The translations under genes were made by a program, and so were the position numbers. The notes beneath the pieces were generated by a model, which was not told the origin of the DNA, made no database searches, and was given only the letters and a program-made list of their open reading frames with translations. A DNA stretch of 64,000 nt from SB11 sp965222995 (lineage in GTDB: Bacteria; Bacteroidota; Bacteroidia; UBA8524). Every line of letters starts with the position of its first letter. Positions within the stretch are counted from its first letter, which is position 1. Below are positions 26,725 to 35,140 of the stretch, in pieces. The stretch lies in contig OZ244977.1 of assembly GCA_965222995.1 (NCBI GenBank), positions 2,232,001 to 2,296,000 of the forward strand, read 5' to 3'.

Positions 26725-27453
26725 TTAATTGTTAAGGAAAAGTTCACCGAAAATTTTCTTTTCGGTAGCGCTTAAATCGCGGAGATAGATAAGATTTTCT
26801 TGTCCGCCAACTTGTATCACTTCTTTTGTTTTTAAAGGGAAAGGCTTACTATGAAATATAGCTACCAATCTGTTTTCGTAAAAGATAAGTTTCATGCGTT
26901 CTTTTGGATTATTATAATCCATTCCGAACACATCATTCAGTTGAAAAGCAACAAAATTACTGTCGTTAATAGTTTCGGTAAACCCATACTTATCCAATTC
27001 ACGTTTAAGCTCATCAAAGGTTATTTTACTCTTAGCTGAGTCAATTAAATAAGTAAGCCTGTTTTCAGGTACAGAGTTTATATCAATATTAGATTTTCTT
27101 GTATATCCTATTATCTCAAAACAAACAACTTCATCATTAGTATAATAAAGCCCTTGCAACTTTAGTTTCCCAAAAACTTGCCCCACTGTGCTTCCATCAT
27201 CACCAACTAAAACTGTTTTTCTGTTTAACTCTAAAGTATTAGCATCAAAGTTATTTATATGAGTAAACACTCTGGTAATTATTTTCACCCACCCTTCTTT
27301 TTCTTCTAAAATGTTTACGGGTATACCTTCAGTAAGTTGTGCAATAGTTCGCTTGCCCGGTTTCTCATATAACTGTGCAGATCTACCCAAGCGTTCTGCA
27401 AACACTTGTAAAGAAAGTATAATACCAAGAAGTAGACTTATAGTTTTAGGCAA
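26725..27453 (-). CDS. Secreted protein with SH3-like N-terminal domain
   Basis: 242 residues. Signal peptide to about residue 18 (LQVFAERLG). Residues about 22-60 (GRSAQLYEKPGKRTIAQLTEGIPVNILEEKEGWVKI) have the pattern of a bacterial SH3 domain: variable-size strand, turn, then GWVKI. The remainder is mixed alpha/beta and I do not recognise it. It lies upstream of, and in the same direction as, the peroxidase pair, but promoter copy B and 110 bases separate them, so it need not share their transcript. Function unknown. Confidence 0.65.
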   Translation of the reverse strand: MPKTISLLLGIILSLQVFAERLGRSAQLYEKPGKRTIAQLTEGIPVNILEEKEGWVKIITRVFTHINNFDANTLELNRKTVLVGDDGSTVGQVFGKLKLQGLYYTNDEVVCFEIIGYTRKSNIDINSVPENRLTYLIDSAKSKITFDELKRELDKYGFTETINDSNFVAFQLNDVFGMDYNNPKERMKLIFYENRLVAIFHSKPFPLKTKEVIQVGGQENLIYLRDLSATEKKIFGELFLNN

Positions 27454-27570
27454 GACTTATTTCATTTATTCTGTTAATACAAAATTAACAATTAGTACGC
27501 CATTTCCATTAATGACATCAAAAGGCAACTTAAAGTATAGTATACTGGCTCTATTAAATAGTTAAGCCTT

Positions 27571-30240
27571 ATGGTAAAAAAAATAATACTATTTTTAATA
27601 TTTTCTATTATCTCTTTATTTTCTGTGGGGCAAGATATTTTAGGTTCGCACATTACTTACAAGGCACTTGATAGTAGCTCTTACATAATTACACTTACTG
27701 TTTTTCAGGATTGCCACAATAAAACAATGCCTAATGATAGTATTGAAATAAGGTGGGACACTGGCGCATATTATTTTAAAAGGAGGGTATATAAAGTATC
27801 AGAGAGAGATGTAACAGGATACAGTATTAACTGCTCTATTCAAAGTCAATGTTCTGATACTGGTAAATATGGTGTTAAAGAACTTATATATATTGATACT
27901 ATCTCTGTAGCAGCTATACCTAAATGCACTTTTGATATAATTTGGATAGGGAAAAGAAAAGCAGCTACAGGTTTTGCCGCAGAAAACTTATATTGTTACA
28001 GTACCTTAAATAAATGCTTAATTAACCCTAATAATTCTGTTAGCTATAAAACACCACTTCAGTTTTTAAAGTATTCCAATTCATATATTTCTATTTCAGT
28101 AGGGAAGATCGATGAAAAGGATACAACAGACTCACTAAGTATTTCCCTACAGTGTCCTTTAAAAGACGAGTCAAGTATTATCAAAAACTATAAGAGTCGT
28201 AATTGTGACAATAGCCCTTGTAGTTTTTCTTTCCCCACATTATGCGGTCCTTGTCCTTTAGATGGTTACTTGGGTTTTCCAAGTGCGAAATTATCATTTC
28301 CAGCTGGGTGTCAATTTAATAAACACACTGGTACATTTGTTTTGAGGACAACAACTACAAATGAGTTTAAATACTATTGTTTTGAGGTTAGAGAATGGCG
28401 TGAGGTTAATGGCATACAACAAGTAATTGCAACTACCCGTTATGATATGTCTACCTTAGTTATTGATTACACTAATAACCTACCTTACATAAAATGGTCT
28501 CCTAATATTGATGTTTGTGCTGGTGAACTATTAGAATATACTATTGAGCCTTTAGACCGAGATGATGATAGCATTAGCATACAATGGCAAAGTAATTTGC
28601 CTAATGCTTCAATTAAAATTATAGATAGTAATACAAGAGCACCTAAATTAAATATCACTTGGCAGTCTGATACTTCGCATTTAGCTGTTGGGCAATACTA
28701 TATAACTGTAAAGGTTAATGACAATAAATGCCCTTTTAATGGAATTACAGAAAAGACTTATAGTATTAATGTTACAAAAACTCCTGATACTTTAGATTTT
28801 TACACCACAAAAAGTGTTAAATGTAATTCTGTAGAGTTAAACGGATATAGAAAAACAGGGCTCAAAAATTTATATTTTAAGTGGCTCCCTTATGATAGTT
28901 CGTCACAAGTTTTTGGAAATTCAGTATCACTGACCTTTCAAAAAAAAGGTTGGCAAAAATATATTCTACAACCTAACACAAGCACATGCGTAGGTAAAAA
29001 CTATATAGACTCTATATTTATCCCAAGTCATACCGTTTCAAATGATACCACGGTATGTTTTAAAAGTACTCTTAGCTTATCAGCTTCAATGCAAAATGTC
29101 TATCTCCCATTAACATATTCATGGTTAGGCACAAATGTTACAGGTAGTACAATTAATGTACTTCCTGAGTCTGACTCAACCTTTATTATAAAAATTACTG
29201 ACGCTAATAACTGTGAGGTTTATGATAGTATTGAAGTGAAAACCCACCCTAAGATAGAAGTAACTTTAGGTACAGATACTTCTGTGTGTAGCGAAAGACA
29301 TTTTACCTTCAAAGCCACTTCTCAAAATGCGGTTAAACCAATCGATTATTTCTGGAACTCAATTAAGAGAAAGGACTCTTTTTCTGAACGTATTTCGACT
29401 TCTAAACTAATTTCTCTAGAAATTATTGACTCGAATAATTGTACAGCAAAAACCACTAAGTATATTACCGTAAACAAGTTACCCCACTTCACCTTAGGTC
29501 CTGATAAAAAGATTTGTAAGTCAGACTCATTAATTCTTAGTCCTGATATAATCAATGTACAAACACCTTTTAATTATAAATGGTCTAATGGTTCTACATC
29601 TGAAAAACTATCTTTAAAGATAAATCAAACAAAAAAATATATTCTTGAAATAGAAGATATAAATGGTTGTGTAAATTATGACAGCATATTACTAACTGCA
29701 TTAGATAAACCAATAATTGACTTTACTAATAGTAGAGATACTGGTTTTGTTTTTTCTGAAATTGACTTTTTTAATCAATCAAAACTAGCAGATATATGGC
29801 TTTGGAATATAATTGACATTTCTGGTAATATTATTTACACCAACAACCAACGCCAGTTCAGCTATAATTTTCCTCAAGAAGGTTCGTATAGCATTAAACT
29901 AGAGGGTAAAAATAAAAACTGTTCTGCCGTAAAAACTAAAAATCAATGGATTAAAATATTTGCTAAGCCTACATTATCAGTTGAGAAAAATAATAAAATC
30001 AGGTTAAGGTGTTACCCCAATCCTACTGATGATTTTTTTATTATTGAAGGTGGATATATTACAGATATTTCTATCTTTAATTCTCTTGGGAAACATGCTG
30101 ACATTAGTTATGAAAGCTTATCTGCAAACTCTTATAAAGTATATACTCAAAACTTAACCTCAGGAGCATATTTGGTGAAAACCACATTTGCAATAGCTAA
30201 TGCTACTTATGAGAAGTTTGAAAAACTATTAATTAAATAA
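27571..30240 (+). CDS. Large secreted protein with T9SS type A sorting domain
   Basis: 889 residues. Signal peptide to about residue 20 (SLFSVGQ). The N-terminal part (about 22-320) resembles the opening region of other Bacteroidota gliding/adhesion-type surface proteins and is rich in Cys. The middle has PKD-like beta domains with repeated STFIIKITDANNCEVYDSIEV-type strings. The end (about 811-889) is a typical T9SS type A C-terminal domain: CYPNPTDDFFIIEG, SIFNSLGK and a final SGAYLVKT...FEKLLIK. It is therefore exported and anchored or released by T9SS. It overlaps the convergent crtZ stop region by eight bases. The ligand is unknown. Confidence 0.9.
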   Translation: MVKKIILFLIFSIISLFSVGQDILGSHITYKALDSSSYIITLTVFQDCHNKTMPNDSIEIRWDTGAYYFKRRVYKVSERDVTGYSINCSIQSQCSDTGKYGVKELIYIDTISVAAIPKCTFDIIWIGKRKAATGFAAENLYCYSTLNKCLINPNNSVSYKTPLQFLKYSNSYISISVGKIDEKDTTDSLSISLQCPLKDESSIIKNYKSRNCDNSPCSFSFPTLCGPCPLDGYLGFPSAKLSFPAGCQFNKHTGTFVLRTTTTNEFKYYCFEVREWREVNGIQQVIATTRYDMSTLVIDYTNNLPYIKWSPNIDVCAGELLEYTIEPLDRDDDSISIQWQSNLPNASIKIIDSNTRAPKLNITWQSDTSHLAVGQYYITVKVNDNKCPFNGITEKTYSINVTKTPDTLDFYTTKSVKCNSVELNGYRKTGLKNLYFKWLPYDSSSQVFGNSVSLTFQKKGWQKYILQPNTSTCVGKNYIDSIFIPSHTVSNDTTVCFKSTLSLSASMQNVYLPLTYSWLGTNVTGSTINVLPESDSTFIIKITDANNCEVYDSIEVKTHPKIEVTLGTDTSVCSERHFTFKATSQNAVKPIDYFWNSIKRKDSFSERISTSKLISLEIIDSNNCTAKTTKYITVNKLPHFTLGPDKKICKSDSLILSPDIINVQTPFNYKWSNGSTSEKLSLKINQTKKYILEIEDINGCVNYDSILLTALDKPIIDFTNSRDTGFVFSEIDFFNQSKLADIWLWNIIDISGNIIYTNNQRQFSYNFPQEGSYSIKLEGKNKNCSAVKTKNQWIKIFAKPTLSVEKNNKIRLRCYPNPTDDFFIIEGGYITDISIFNSLGKHADISYESLSANSYKVYTQNLTSGAYLVKTTFAIANATYEKFEKLLIK

Positions 30241-30703
30241 TAGATTTTTTACTGTTAGCCTGCTGCCAATATTTTTTTGCAATAATTAGCATACCGAAAG
30301 ACTCACCTTTCTCTTTGCCAATATGGCTATGGTGAGCTCTATGTGCTTTACGCACAGCCTTGAAATATTTTAGATTACTATTTTTAAACCACTTAAAACG
30401 TTGGTGTATGTAAACATCGTGCACTAAAAAGTAAGCTAGCCCGTAAAGTATAATTCCAATACCAACAAATAGTTTCCAATCAAAGCCATGCATCATACCA
30501 AACATGGTAAATAACCAACCCGGTATGGCAAAAATGAGGAAGAATACATCGTTCTTTTCAAAAAAGCCTTTATGACCATTGTGATGGTCATAATGGAAAT
30601 ACCACATTAAGCCATGCATCACATACTTGTGAGTAAACCACGCCATAAATTCCATAAACAAGAATGTGGTTATTACTATGACTATATAAAGAAGTGTAAG
30701 CAT
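30233..30703 (-). CDS. crtZ: Beta-carotene hydroxylase (CrtZ family)
   Basis: 156 residues with four membrane segments and the complete di-iron histidine set: HKYVMH (HX4H), HYDHH, HDVYIH and HRAHHSH. That order is the hallmark of CrtZ-type non-haem di-iron hydroxylases, which add 3-hydroxyl groups to beta-ionone rings and give zeaxanthin or related pigments. The gene begins on the last base of the glutathione peroxidase stop codon (TAATG overlap), so translation is coupled. A carotenoid biosynthesis protein lies two genes upstream. Phytoene synthase and desaturase genes are not in the window. Confidence 0.93.
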   Translation of the reverse strand: MLTLLYIVIVITTFLFMEFMAWFTHKYVMHGLMWYFHYDHHNGHKGFFEKNDVFFLIFAIPGWLFTMFGMMHGFDWKLFVGIGIILYGLAYFLVHDVYIHQRFKWFKNSNLKYFKAVRKAHRAHHSHIGKEKGESFGMLIIAKKYWQQANSKKSII

Positions 30704-31296
30704 TATTTTTCTATAAGCTTAACTAACTCATCATCAAAGGGTTTGGTTTTTGAACCAAAATGAGCCAAAAGATTTCCGTTTTCATCTATCAGAAACTTGT
30801 TAAAGTTCCAACTCACTTTATAGTCGTCTTTCCCATTATTTTCTTTTTTGGTAAGCCACTGATAAACGGGATGTTGGTTATCACCCTTCACATCTATTTT
30901 TTCAGTCATTTGAAAAGTAACCCCGTAATTTTTTTGACAAAAACTTTCAATTTCGTCTGCACTTCCGGGTTCTTGTCCCATAAACTGGTTGCAAGGGAAG
31001 CCTATAATAACCAGCTTATCTTTATACTTGTCATAAAGCTTTTGCAAATCTTCATACTGATACGTATAACCACATTTACTGGCTACATTTACACACAATA
31101 CTTTTTTGCCTTTGTAGGCAGCAAAATTTAATGAGTCTTCCCCATCAAGGCTTATAATATTCAAATCGTAAAACGATTTTGCTTTTAGCTCTCCCACTTT
31201 GCGTGCAGGTTCTTTATCTTGTTTGGGTAATGAAAATGCTATTGCTACTCCTGCAACAACGGTTAATCCTATAGCTATACCTATCACTTTTCTCAT
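30703..31296 (-). CDS. Glutathione peroxidase family protein (membrane-anchored)
   Basis: 197 residues. An N-terminal hydrophobic helix (about 4-22) acts as signal or anchor. The thioredoxin-like core carries Cys75 in SKCGYTYQYEDL, then IGFPCNQFMGQEPGS and WNFNKFLID, which supply the catalytic Cys, Gln, Trp and Asn. It is a Cys-type peroxidase, in bacteria usually recharged by thioredoxin and not glutathione. It sits between two carotenoid genes and overlaps crtZ by one base, so protection of membrane lipids or pigments from peroxides is a reasonable inference. Confidence 0.93.
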   Translation of the reverse strand: MRKVIGIAIGLTVVAGVAIAFSLPKQDKEPARKVGELKAKSFYDLNIISLDGEDSLNFAAYKGKKVLCVNVASKCGYTYQYEDLQKLYDKYKDKLVIIGFPCNQFMGQEPGSADEIESFCQKNYGVTFQMTEKIDVKGDNQHPVYQWLTKKENNGKDDYKVSWNFNKFLIDENGNLLAHFGSKTKPFDDELVKLIEK

Positions 31297-31340
31297 TTTT
31301 AATTCTTTACAACTTTAAAACAAAGCTAATGTACTTTAGT

Positions 31341-31985
31341 TTACAGTAAAATGTTTGAAACTATAAAAAATAGTAACTGGACAAAATACAATGGCAAGGC
31401 TAAGGGATTTTGTATTTTAAGTTTCAAACTGCCAAAACCCAAAGCCATAAAAAAACTTACGGCAAACCAGGCAATATAGTTTTGCAGGGGCACATGCAAA
31501 GTTTCCCACTCCCAGTAATCATATCTAATGGCAACAGGTTCTATAAGTATATCCATTAGCACCATAAAAAAGCCTGCAAGTATGGCTCTCACCCATAATA
31601 GTTTAGCTACTTTTTCAGCCAGTAATAAACTACAATACAAAAGAATAAACCAGTTTACACCTATCATAAGTGGTACGTTTGCCACTTTGTACCCAAGGGT
31701 TTCTTCGTAGTGGTATTGCCCAAAAATTTTTCCTGTCTCTACCCCCACCCACTCTATACCCCATCCGGCAAACATTACCCCCAACATCCCTATAAAAAAT
31801 ATAGGTTTAAAGGGCTTATGAAAGTACAATAACACCATTAAACTTATTAATAAGTTTAATGGTACCAACTGCTTAAACAACTCGGTAAGTTGAGGCACAA
31901 CAAAACCAATTGCACCTACTGTATGCAGTACAGCTAAAATAATAATCGCTAATCGGGTTTGTTTTTGTTTGCTTGCCATTACCAC
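31341..31985 (-). CDS. Carotenoid biosynthesis protein (CruF-like membrane protein)
   Basis: 214 residues with about seven membrane helices. The region GWGIEWVGVETGKIFGQYHYEETLG and the following NVPLMIGVNWFILLY are diagnostic of the carotenoid biosynthesis family (PF04240, formerly DUF422), whose members include the CruF 1',2'-hydratases that hydroxylate acyclic ends of gamma-carotene or lycopene. It heads the unit with glutathione peroxidase and crtZ after a gap of 44 bases. A CruF plus CrtZ pair would suit a saproxanthin- or myxol-like pigment, but other genes would be needed to confirm that. Confidence 0.85.
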   Translation of the reverse strand: MVMASKQKQTRLAIIILAVLHTVGAIGFVVPQLTELFKQLVPLNLLISLMVLLYFHKPFKPIFFIGMLGVMFAGWGIEWVGVETGKIFGQYHYEETLGYKVANVPLMIGVNWFILLYCSLLLAEKVAKLLWVRAILAGFFMVLMDILIEPVAIRYDYWEWETLHVPLQNYIAWFAVSFFMALGFGSLKLKIQNPLALPLYFVQLLFFIVSNILL

Positions 31986-32056
31986 AACATGAACAGCACA
32001 AATATGCTTTTAGTTTTTTATAATTAAACTAATCGCAACATCTCTTGTTTACTTAT

Positions 32057-32064
32057 TAAATTTG
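32057..32064 (+). promoter_or_regulatory. -7 promoter box before the DUF2452 gene
   Basis: TAAATTTG matches TAnnTTTG and ends seven bases before the TTG start at 32072. No -33 TTTG at standard spacing. A leaderless or very short leader is implied. Confidence 0.4.
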
Positions 32065-32071
32065 TACTGTT

Positions 32072-32524
32072 TTGACAGAGAAAGAAATAGAAGAGAATAA
32101 AGACAAACCCATTTATGATGGTGAGGCATCTTTTGCCCCTTATCCTTTGGCAGTAAACTCACCTGAAATTAAGCCCGAAGACAAGCGTCTTATAAAAGGT
32201 AATGCGTATGAGGCTATGCAACAGCAAGCCAATCAGCAAATAAGTATACTACGCAAACAAGCTGAATTGATAATGCAGCAAGTACGTGATATTGAAGAAC
32301 GGGTAGAAATATCAAAAAAAATATATGAAGCCGATATGCGCTTTACACCAGATGTGGGGCAAACCTATCATTTGTACCGCAAAAATGGGAAAAGCGTTAT
32401 AACAATGGTTTCTCCCGACGAATGGGGAGCAAGTTTACCCTATGATGAGTATATTGCGAGTATGAAGTTACTGGCTGATAAAAGCTGGGATATCATTAAC
32501 CGCAATGAAGATGCTGAAATATAA
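32072..32524 (+). CDS. DUF2452 protein
   Basis: 150 residues from a TTG start, the only initiator before the conserved EGEASFAPYPLAVNSPEIKPEDKRLIKGN-like opening (here DGEASFAPYPLAVNSP). The middle is a coiled coil (QQQANQQISILRKQAELIMQQVRDIEERV). The C-terminal part holds FTPDVGQTYHLYRKNGK and SPDEWGASLPYDEYIASMKLLADKSW. The family is widespread in Bacteroidota and some eukaryotes, cytoplasmic and of unknown function. It overlaps the next gene by 20 bases and mnmE follows, so the three probably share a transcript. Confidence 0.85.
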   Translation: MTEKEIEENKDKPIYDGEASFAPYPLAVNSPEIKPEDKRLIKGNAYEAMQQQANQQISILRKQAELIMQQVRDIEERVEISKKIYEADMRFTPDVGQTYHLYRKNGKSVITMVSPDEWGASLPYDEYIASMKLLADKSWDIINRNEDAEI

Positions 32525-33047
32525 TTTTGCTCTAAAACCACTTTTTTCTATCCTACTGCTATGCAGTTTTGCGGTGTTATTCGCACAACCTATAAACTAT
32601 ATGGTGATGAAAAAGGATGGCAAAAAGAAACGTTATACTTTTATTGAGGGGCAAGAAATAAGCTATAAAGTTAAAGATGATATAGGTTATATGACTGAAC
32701 AAATATTACGTATTACCGATAGCACTTTAGAATTTGCACAGAATTCAATACCACTAAAAAACATTGAATCTATTCGTATAAATAAAAAGCAGCATTTCTT
32801 ACTGAAAAATAATGCTGCACTAACCTATGGTATTAACCTTGCTATTTCGGCTGCTATACTAGAAACCGCTTTTCTTGTAAATTCAGGCAAAGGAGTATAC
32901 AGAATGGGTACACAATTAGCTTTTTTAAGCACCCCTATACCTACTATTTTAATATCTAATTGGATATATAAACTGTTTGTAAAAACAGAATATGCCATTG
33001 CTCCTGACGAATATCAACTCTATCCCATAATTTTGCGGAAAGACTAA
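32505..33047 (+). CDS. Hypothetical envelope protein (180 aa)
   Basis: A signal peptide or N-terminal anchor covers about residues 11-28 (LFSILLLCSFAVLFAQ). Residues 35-85 are short beta strands (KRYTFIEGQEISYKV..). A membrane hairpin follows at about 100-150, then a polar C-terminus. I do not recognise a family. The ATG lies 20 bases inside the upstream gene in another frame; an internal ATG (32511) is also possible. It ends six bases before mnmE. Function unknown. Confidence 0.6.
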   Translation: MKMLKYNFALKPLFSILLLCSFAVLFAQPINYMVMKKDGKKKRYTFIEGQEISYKVKDDIGYMTEQILRITDSTLEFAQNSIPLKNIESIRINKKQHFLLKNNAALTYGINLAISAAILETAFLVNSGKGVYRMGTQLAFLSTPIPTILISNWIYKLFVKTEYAIAPDEYQLYPIILRKD

Positions 33048-33053
33048 ACCGCC

Positions 33054-34430
33054 TTGAAAGGATACAACCCTCACGATACTATTGCTGCCCTTGCTACCCC
33101 TGATGGAGTTGGGGCTATTGGTGTACTGCGTCTTAGTGGTGCAAATACCTTTACCATTTTAGATAAGGTATTTAGTGTGAAAAACCTCTCAAAAAAACCA
33201 TCCCACACCATCCATTTCGGTAAAATAAAAGATGGCGAAACTGTACTGGATGAGGTACTGGTGAGTATCTTCAAAAACCCAAAATCGTATACTGGAGAAG
33301 ATGTGGCGGAGATTAGTTGTCACGGTTCATCTTTTATACTACAAAAAGTATTAGAAGTATTAGTTGCCAATGGTGCACGTTTGGCACAACCGGGAGAGTT
33401 TACCTTAAGGGCATTTCTCAATAAAAAACTTGATCTTTCACAGGCTGAAGCCGTTGCCGACCTTATTAATGCAGATAGTGAAGCTGCCCATAAAACAGCT
33501 ATGAACCAAATGAGAGGTGGTTTTTCAGAACGAATACGCTACCTGCGCGAAAAGCTGGTTAACTTTGCCTCACTAATAGAGCTAGAGCTGGATTTTGCTG
33601 AAGAAGATGTAGAGTTTGCCAATCGTGACCAACTGAAAGATTTGGTGTATGAGATTTTAGGAGTGGTGAACGAATTGAAGCAGTCTTTCAAGTTGGGAAA
33701 TGTTATAAAAAATGGTATCCCTACCGTTATAGCCGGGCGACCCAATGCCGGTAAAAGTACCTTGCTTAATGCCTTGCTTAATGAAGACCGTGCTATTGTG
33801 AGCGATATTGAGGGTACTACCCGCGATACTATTGAAGAGGCAATGCAGCTAAATGGAATAATTTTCCGCTTTATTGATACAGCAGGTATACGTTCTCACA
33901 GCGATAGTGAAATAGAAATAATAGGCATTGGCAAAACCCACGAGAAAATTAAACAAGCTGCTCTTGTTATTTATTTGTTTGATGTTAACTCAACTACTCC
34001 TGAAAGTCTTGCTGAAGAATTGGTTACGCTTAAAGGCTATGAAGGTAAATTGCTATTAGTAGGTAACAAAATAGAAGGGCAAGATACCCAACAACTACAA
34101 CAACAGTACGAGCATTTAGGTGATGTGGTTTGTATTTCAGCAAAAGAGAAACAAGTACAACCTTTATTAAAGGCATTAGAACATTTTGCACAGCACCATA
34201 CCCAAACGGGTGGGCAAACCATTATAACCAACCTGCGCCATTATGATGCTTTGAACGAAACGGGGCAAGCCCTTAAAGCGGTTATTAATGGTTTAGATAC
34301 TGGTATTACAGGCGAACTACTAGTTTTTGACATACGCCGCTCACTACACCATTTAGGCGAAATAGTAGGAGAAGTTACTACAGACGACCTACTTGCTAAT
34401 ATCTTTAGTAAGTTTTGTATTGGAAAGTAA
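33054..34430 (+). CDS. mnmE: tRNA modification GTPase MnmE
   Basis: 458 residues, the full family length. The N-terminal formyl-THF-binding domain (about 1-120) shows DTIAALATPDGVGAIGVLRLSG and GEFTLRAFLNKKLDLSQAEAV. The helical domain contains the inserted G domain with P-loop GRPNAGKS (228-235), DIEGTTRDT (G2) and DTAGIR (G3). The C-terminal FCIGK is the catalytic CxGK motif. With MnmG it makes the 5-carboxymethylaminomethyl modification of wobble U34 in tRNA. The start is TTG at 33054, six bases after the preceding gene; no other start preserves the conserved N-terminus. Confidence 0.97.
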   Translation: MKGYNPHDTIAALATPDGVGAIGVLRLSGANTFTILDKVFSVKNLSKKPSHTIHFGKIKDGETVLDEVLVSIFKNPKSYTGEDVAEISCHGSSFILQKVLEVLVANGARLAQPGEFTLRAFLNKKLDLSQAEAVADLINADSEAAHKTAMNQMRGGFSERIRYLREKLVNFASLIELELDFAEEDVEFANRDQLKDLVYEILGVVNELKQSFKLGNVIKNGIPTVIAGRPNAGKSTLLNALLNEDRAIVSDIEGTTRDTIEEAMQLNGIIFRFIDTAGIRSHSDSEIEIIGIGKTHEKIKQAALVIYLFDVNSTTPESLAEELVTLKGYEGKLLLVGNKIEGQDTQQLQQQYEHLGDVVCISAKEKQVQPLLKALEHFAQHHTQTGGQTIITNLRHYDALNETGQALKAVINGLDTGITGELLVFDIRRSLHHLGEIVGEVTTDDLLANIFSKFCIGK

Positions 34431-34549
34431 GTTGCTAAATGAAGTAATTGCAGTTACTTCAATATAAAATTCCTGCTATTTAAATAGCCTAAGGTGCAAC
34501 CTGTCACAATAATGTTTTTTAGCTATTTAAAACTCTTTATTATTGATTT

Positions 34550-34663
34550 ATGAATATTAAAATTAATAAGTTCTTTAATATTGTCACAGTGGTTTCTCTA
34601 TTTATTTTAACATTCTATTTATTATTGTTTATATATAATGTTATCGTAAGTATTTTGCAATAA
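34550..34663 (+). CDS. Possible small membrane protein (37 aa)
   Basis: ATG at 34550 opens 37 codons ending in TAA. The product has a basic Asn/Lys N-terminus and one continuous hydrophobic helix (about residues 11-36). There is no homologue I recognise, no Shine-Dalgarno and no good promoter box directly upstream. AT-rich random DNA readily yields such hydrophobic peptides, so support is weak. Confidence 0.22.
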   Translation: MNIKINKFFNIVTVVSLFILTFYLLLFIYNVIVSILQ

Positions 34664-34853
34664 TCCATCTAATGGCAATTCTTTTTTAATAGAAACTAAA
34701 TAATGTTAGAACCTCTTTAGTATTGGCTGAAGACTTCAACTATCAGCAGTAAACTTCTGGTTTTTAACTATACAGGATACCTTTTGCAAGTTTTATATGG
34801 TGAGGTAAGCATACTAATTAATATTTCCTTACATCAACTCAAAAAGGTTTTAT

Positions 34854-34861
34854 TACCTTTG
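34854..34861 (+). promoter_or_regulatory. Orphan -7 promoter box in the mnmE-rsgA gap
   Basis: TACCTTTG followed by CAGTGCATG looks like the gene-proximal promoters elsewhere in this window, but the ATG at 34867 opens only four codons. Transcription from here would give a 270-nt leader for rsgA or a separate RNA. Confidence 0.45.
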
Positions 34862-35140
34862 CAGTGCATGCCAATTGTGTGAGACATATCATCCTTTCTT
34901 TGTAGCCAGCCTATTGTTGTTTCCTTTTTCACAAATCAATAATTAGGTGGCTGTATTATGCTTTATCTTTAAGTAATAAACTCTTTTACCAAAATTTGTT
35001 TGAGTCCGAATTATTTAACTATAATTAATGGTTTTTGTACTTGCAGATATAGCTAGTTAAAACAAAGAATGTGATGATTTGCTATCTAAAATTAAAGGCT
35101 GTTTCTAGGCCAATAACAAATCACATAATTAAGTTTTCAA

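Larger units (their letters stand above)
34431..35140. other. Gene-poor 710-bp interval between mnmE and rsgA
   Basis: No ORF with recognisable similarity on either strand. It holds a hairpin GAAGTAA-N6-TTACTTC (34441-34460), a 14-bp palindrome GCTATTTAAATAGC (34475-34488), a possible 37-codon hydrophobic ORF (34550-34663), a strong -7 box (34854) followed by a four-codon ORF, and an imperfect stem (35070-35081 with 35117-35125) just before rsgA. It is more AT-rich than its surroundings. It could be a long rsgA leader, an unannotated small RNA, or decayed DNA. Confidence 0.6.
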
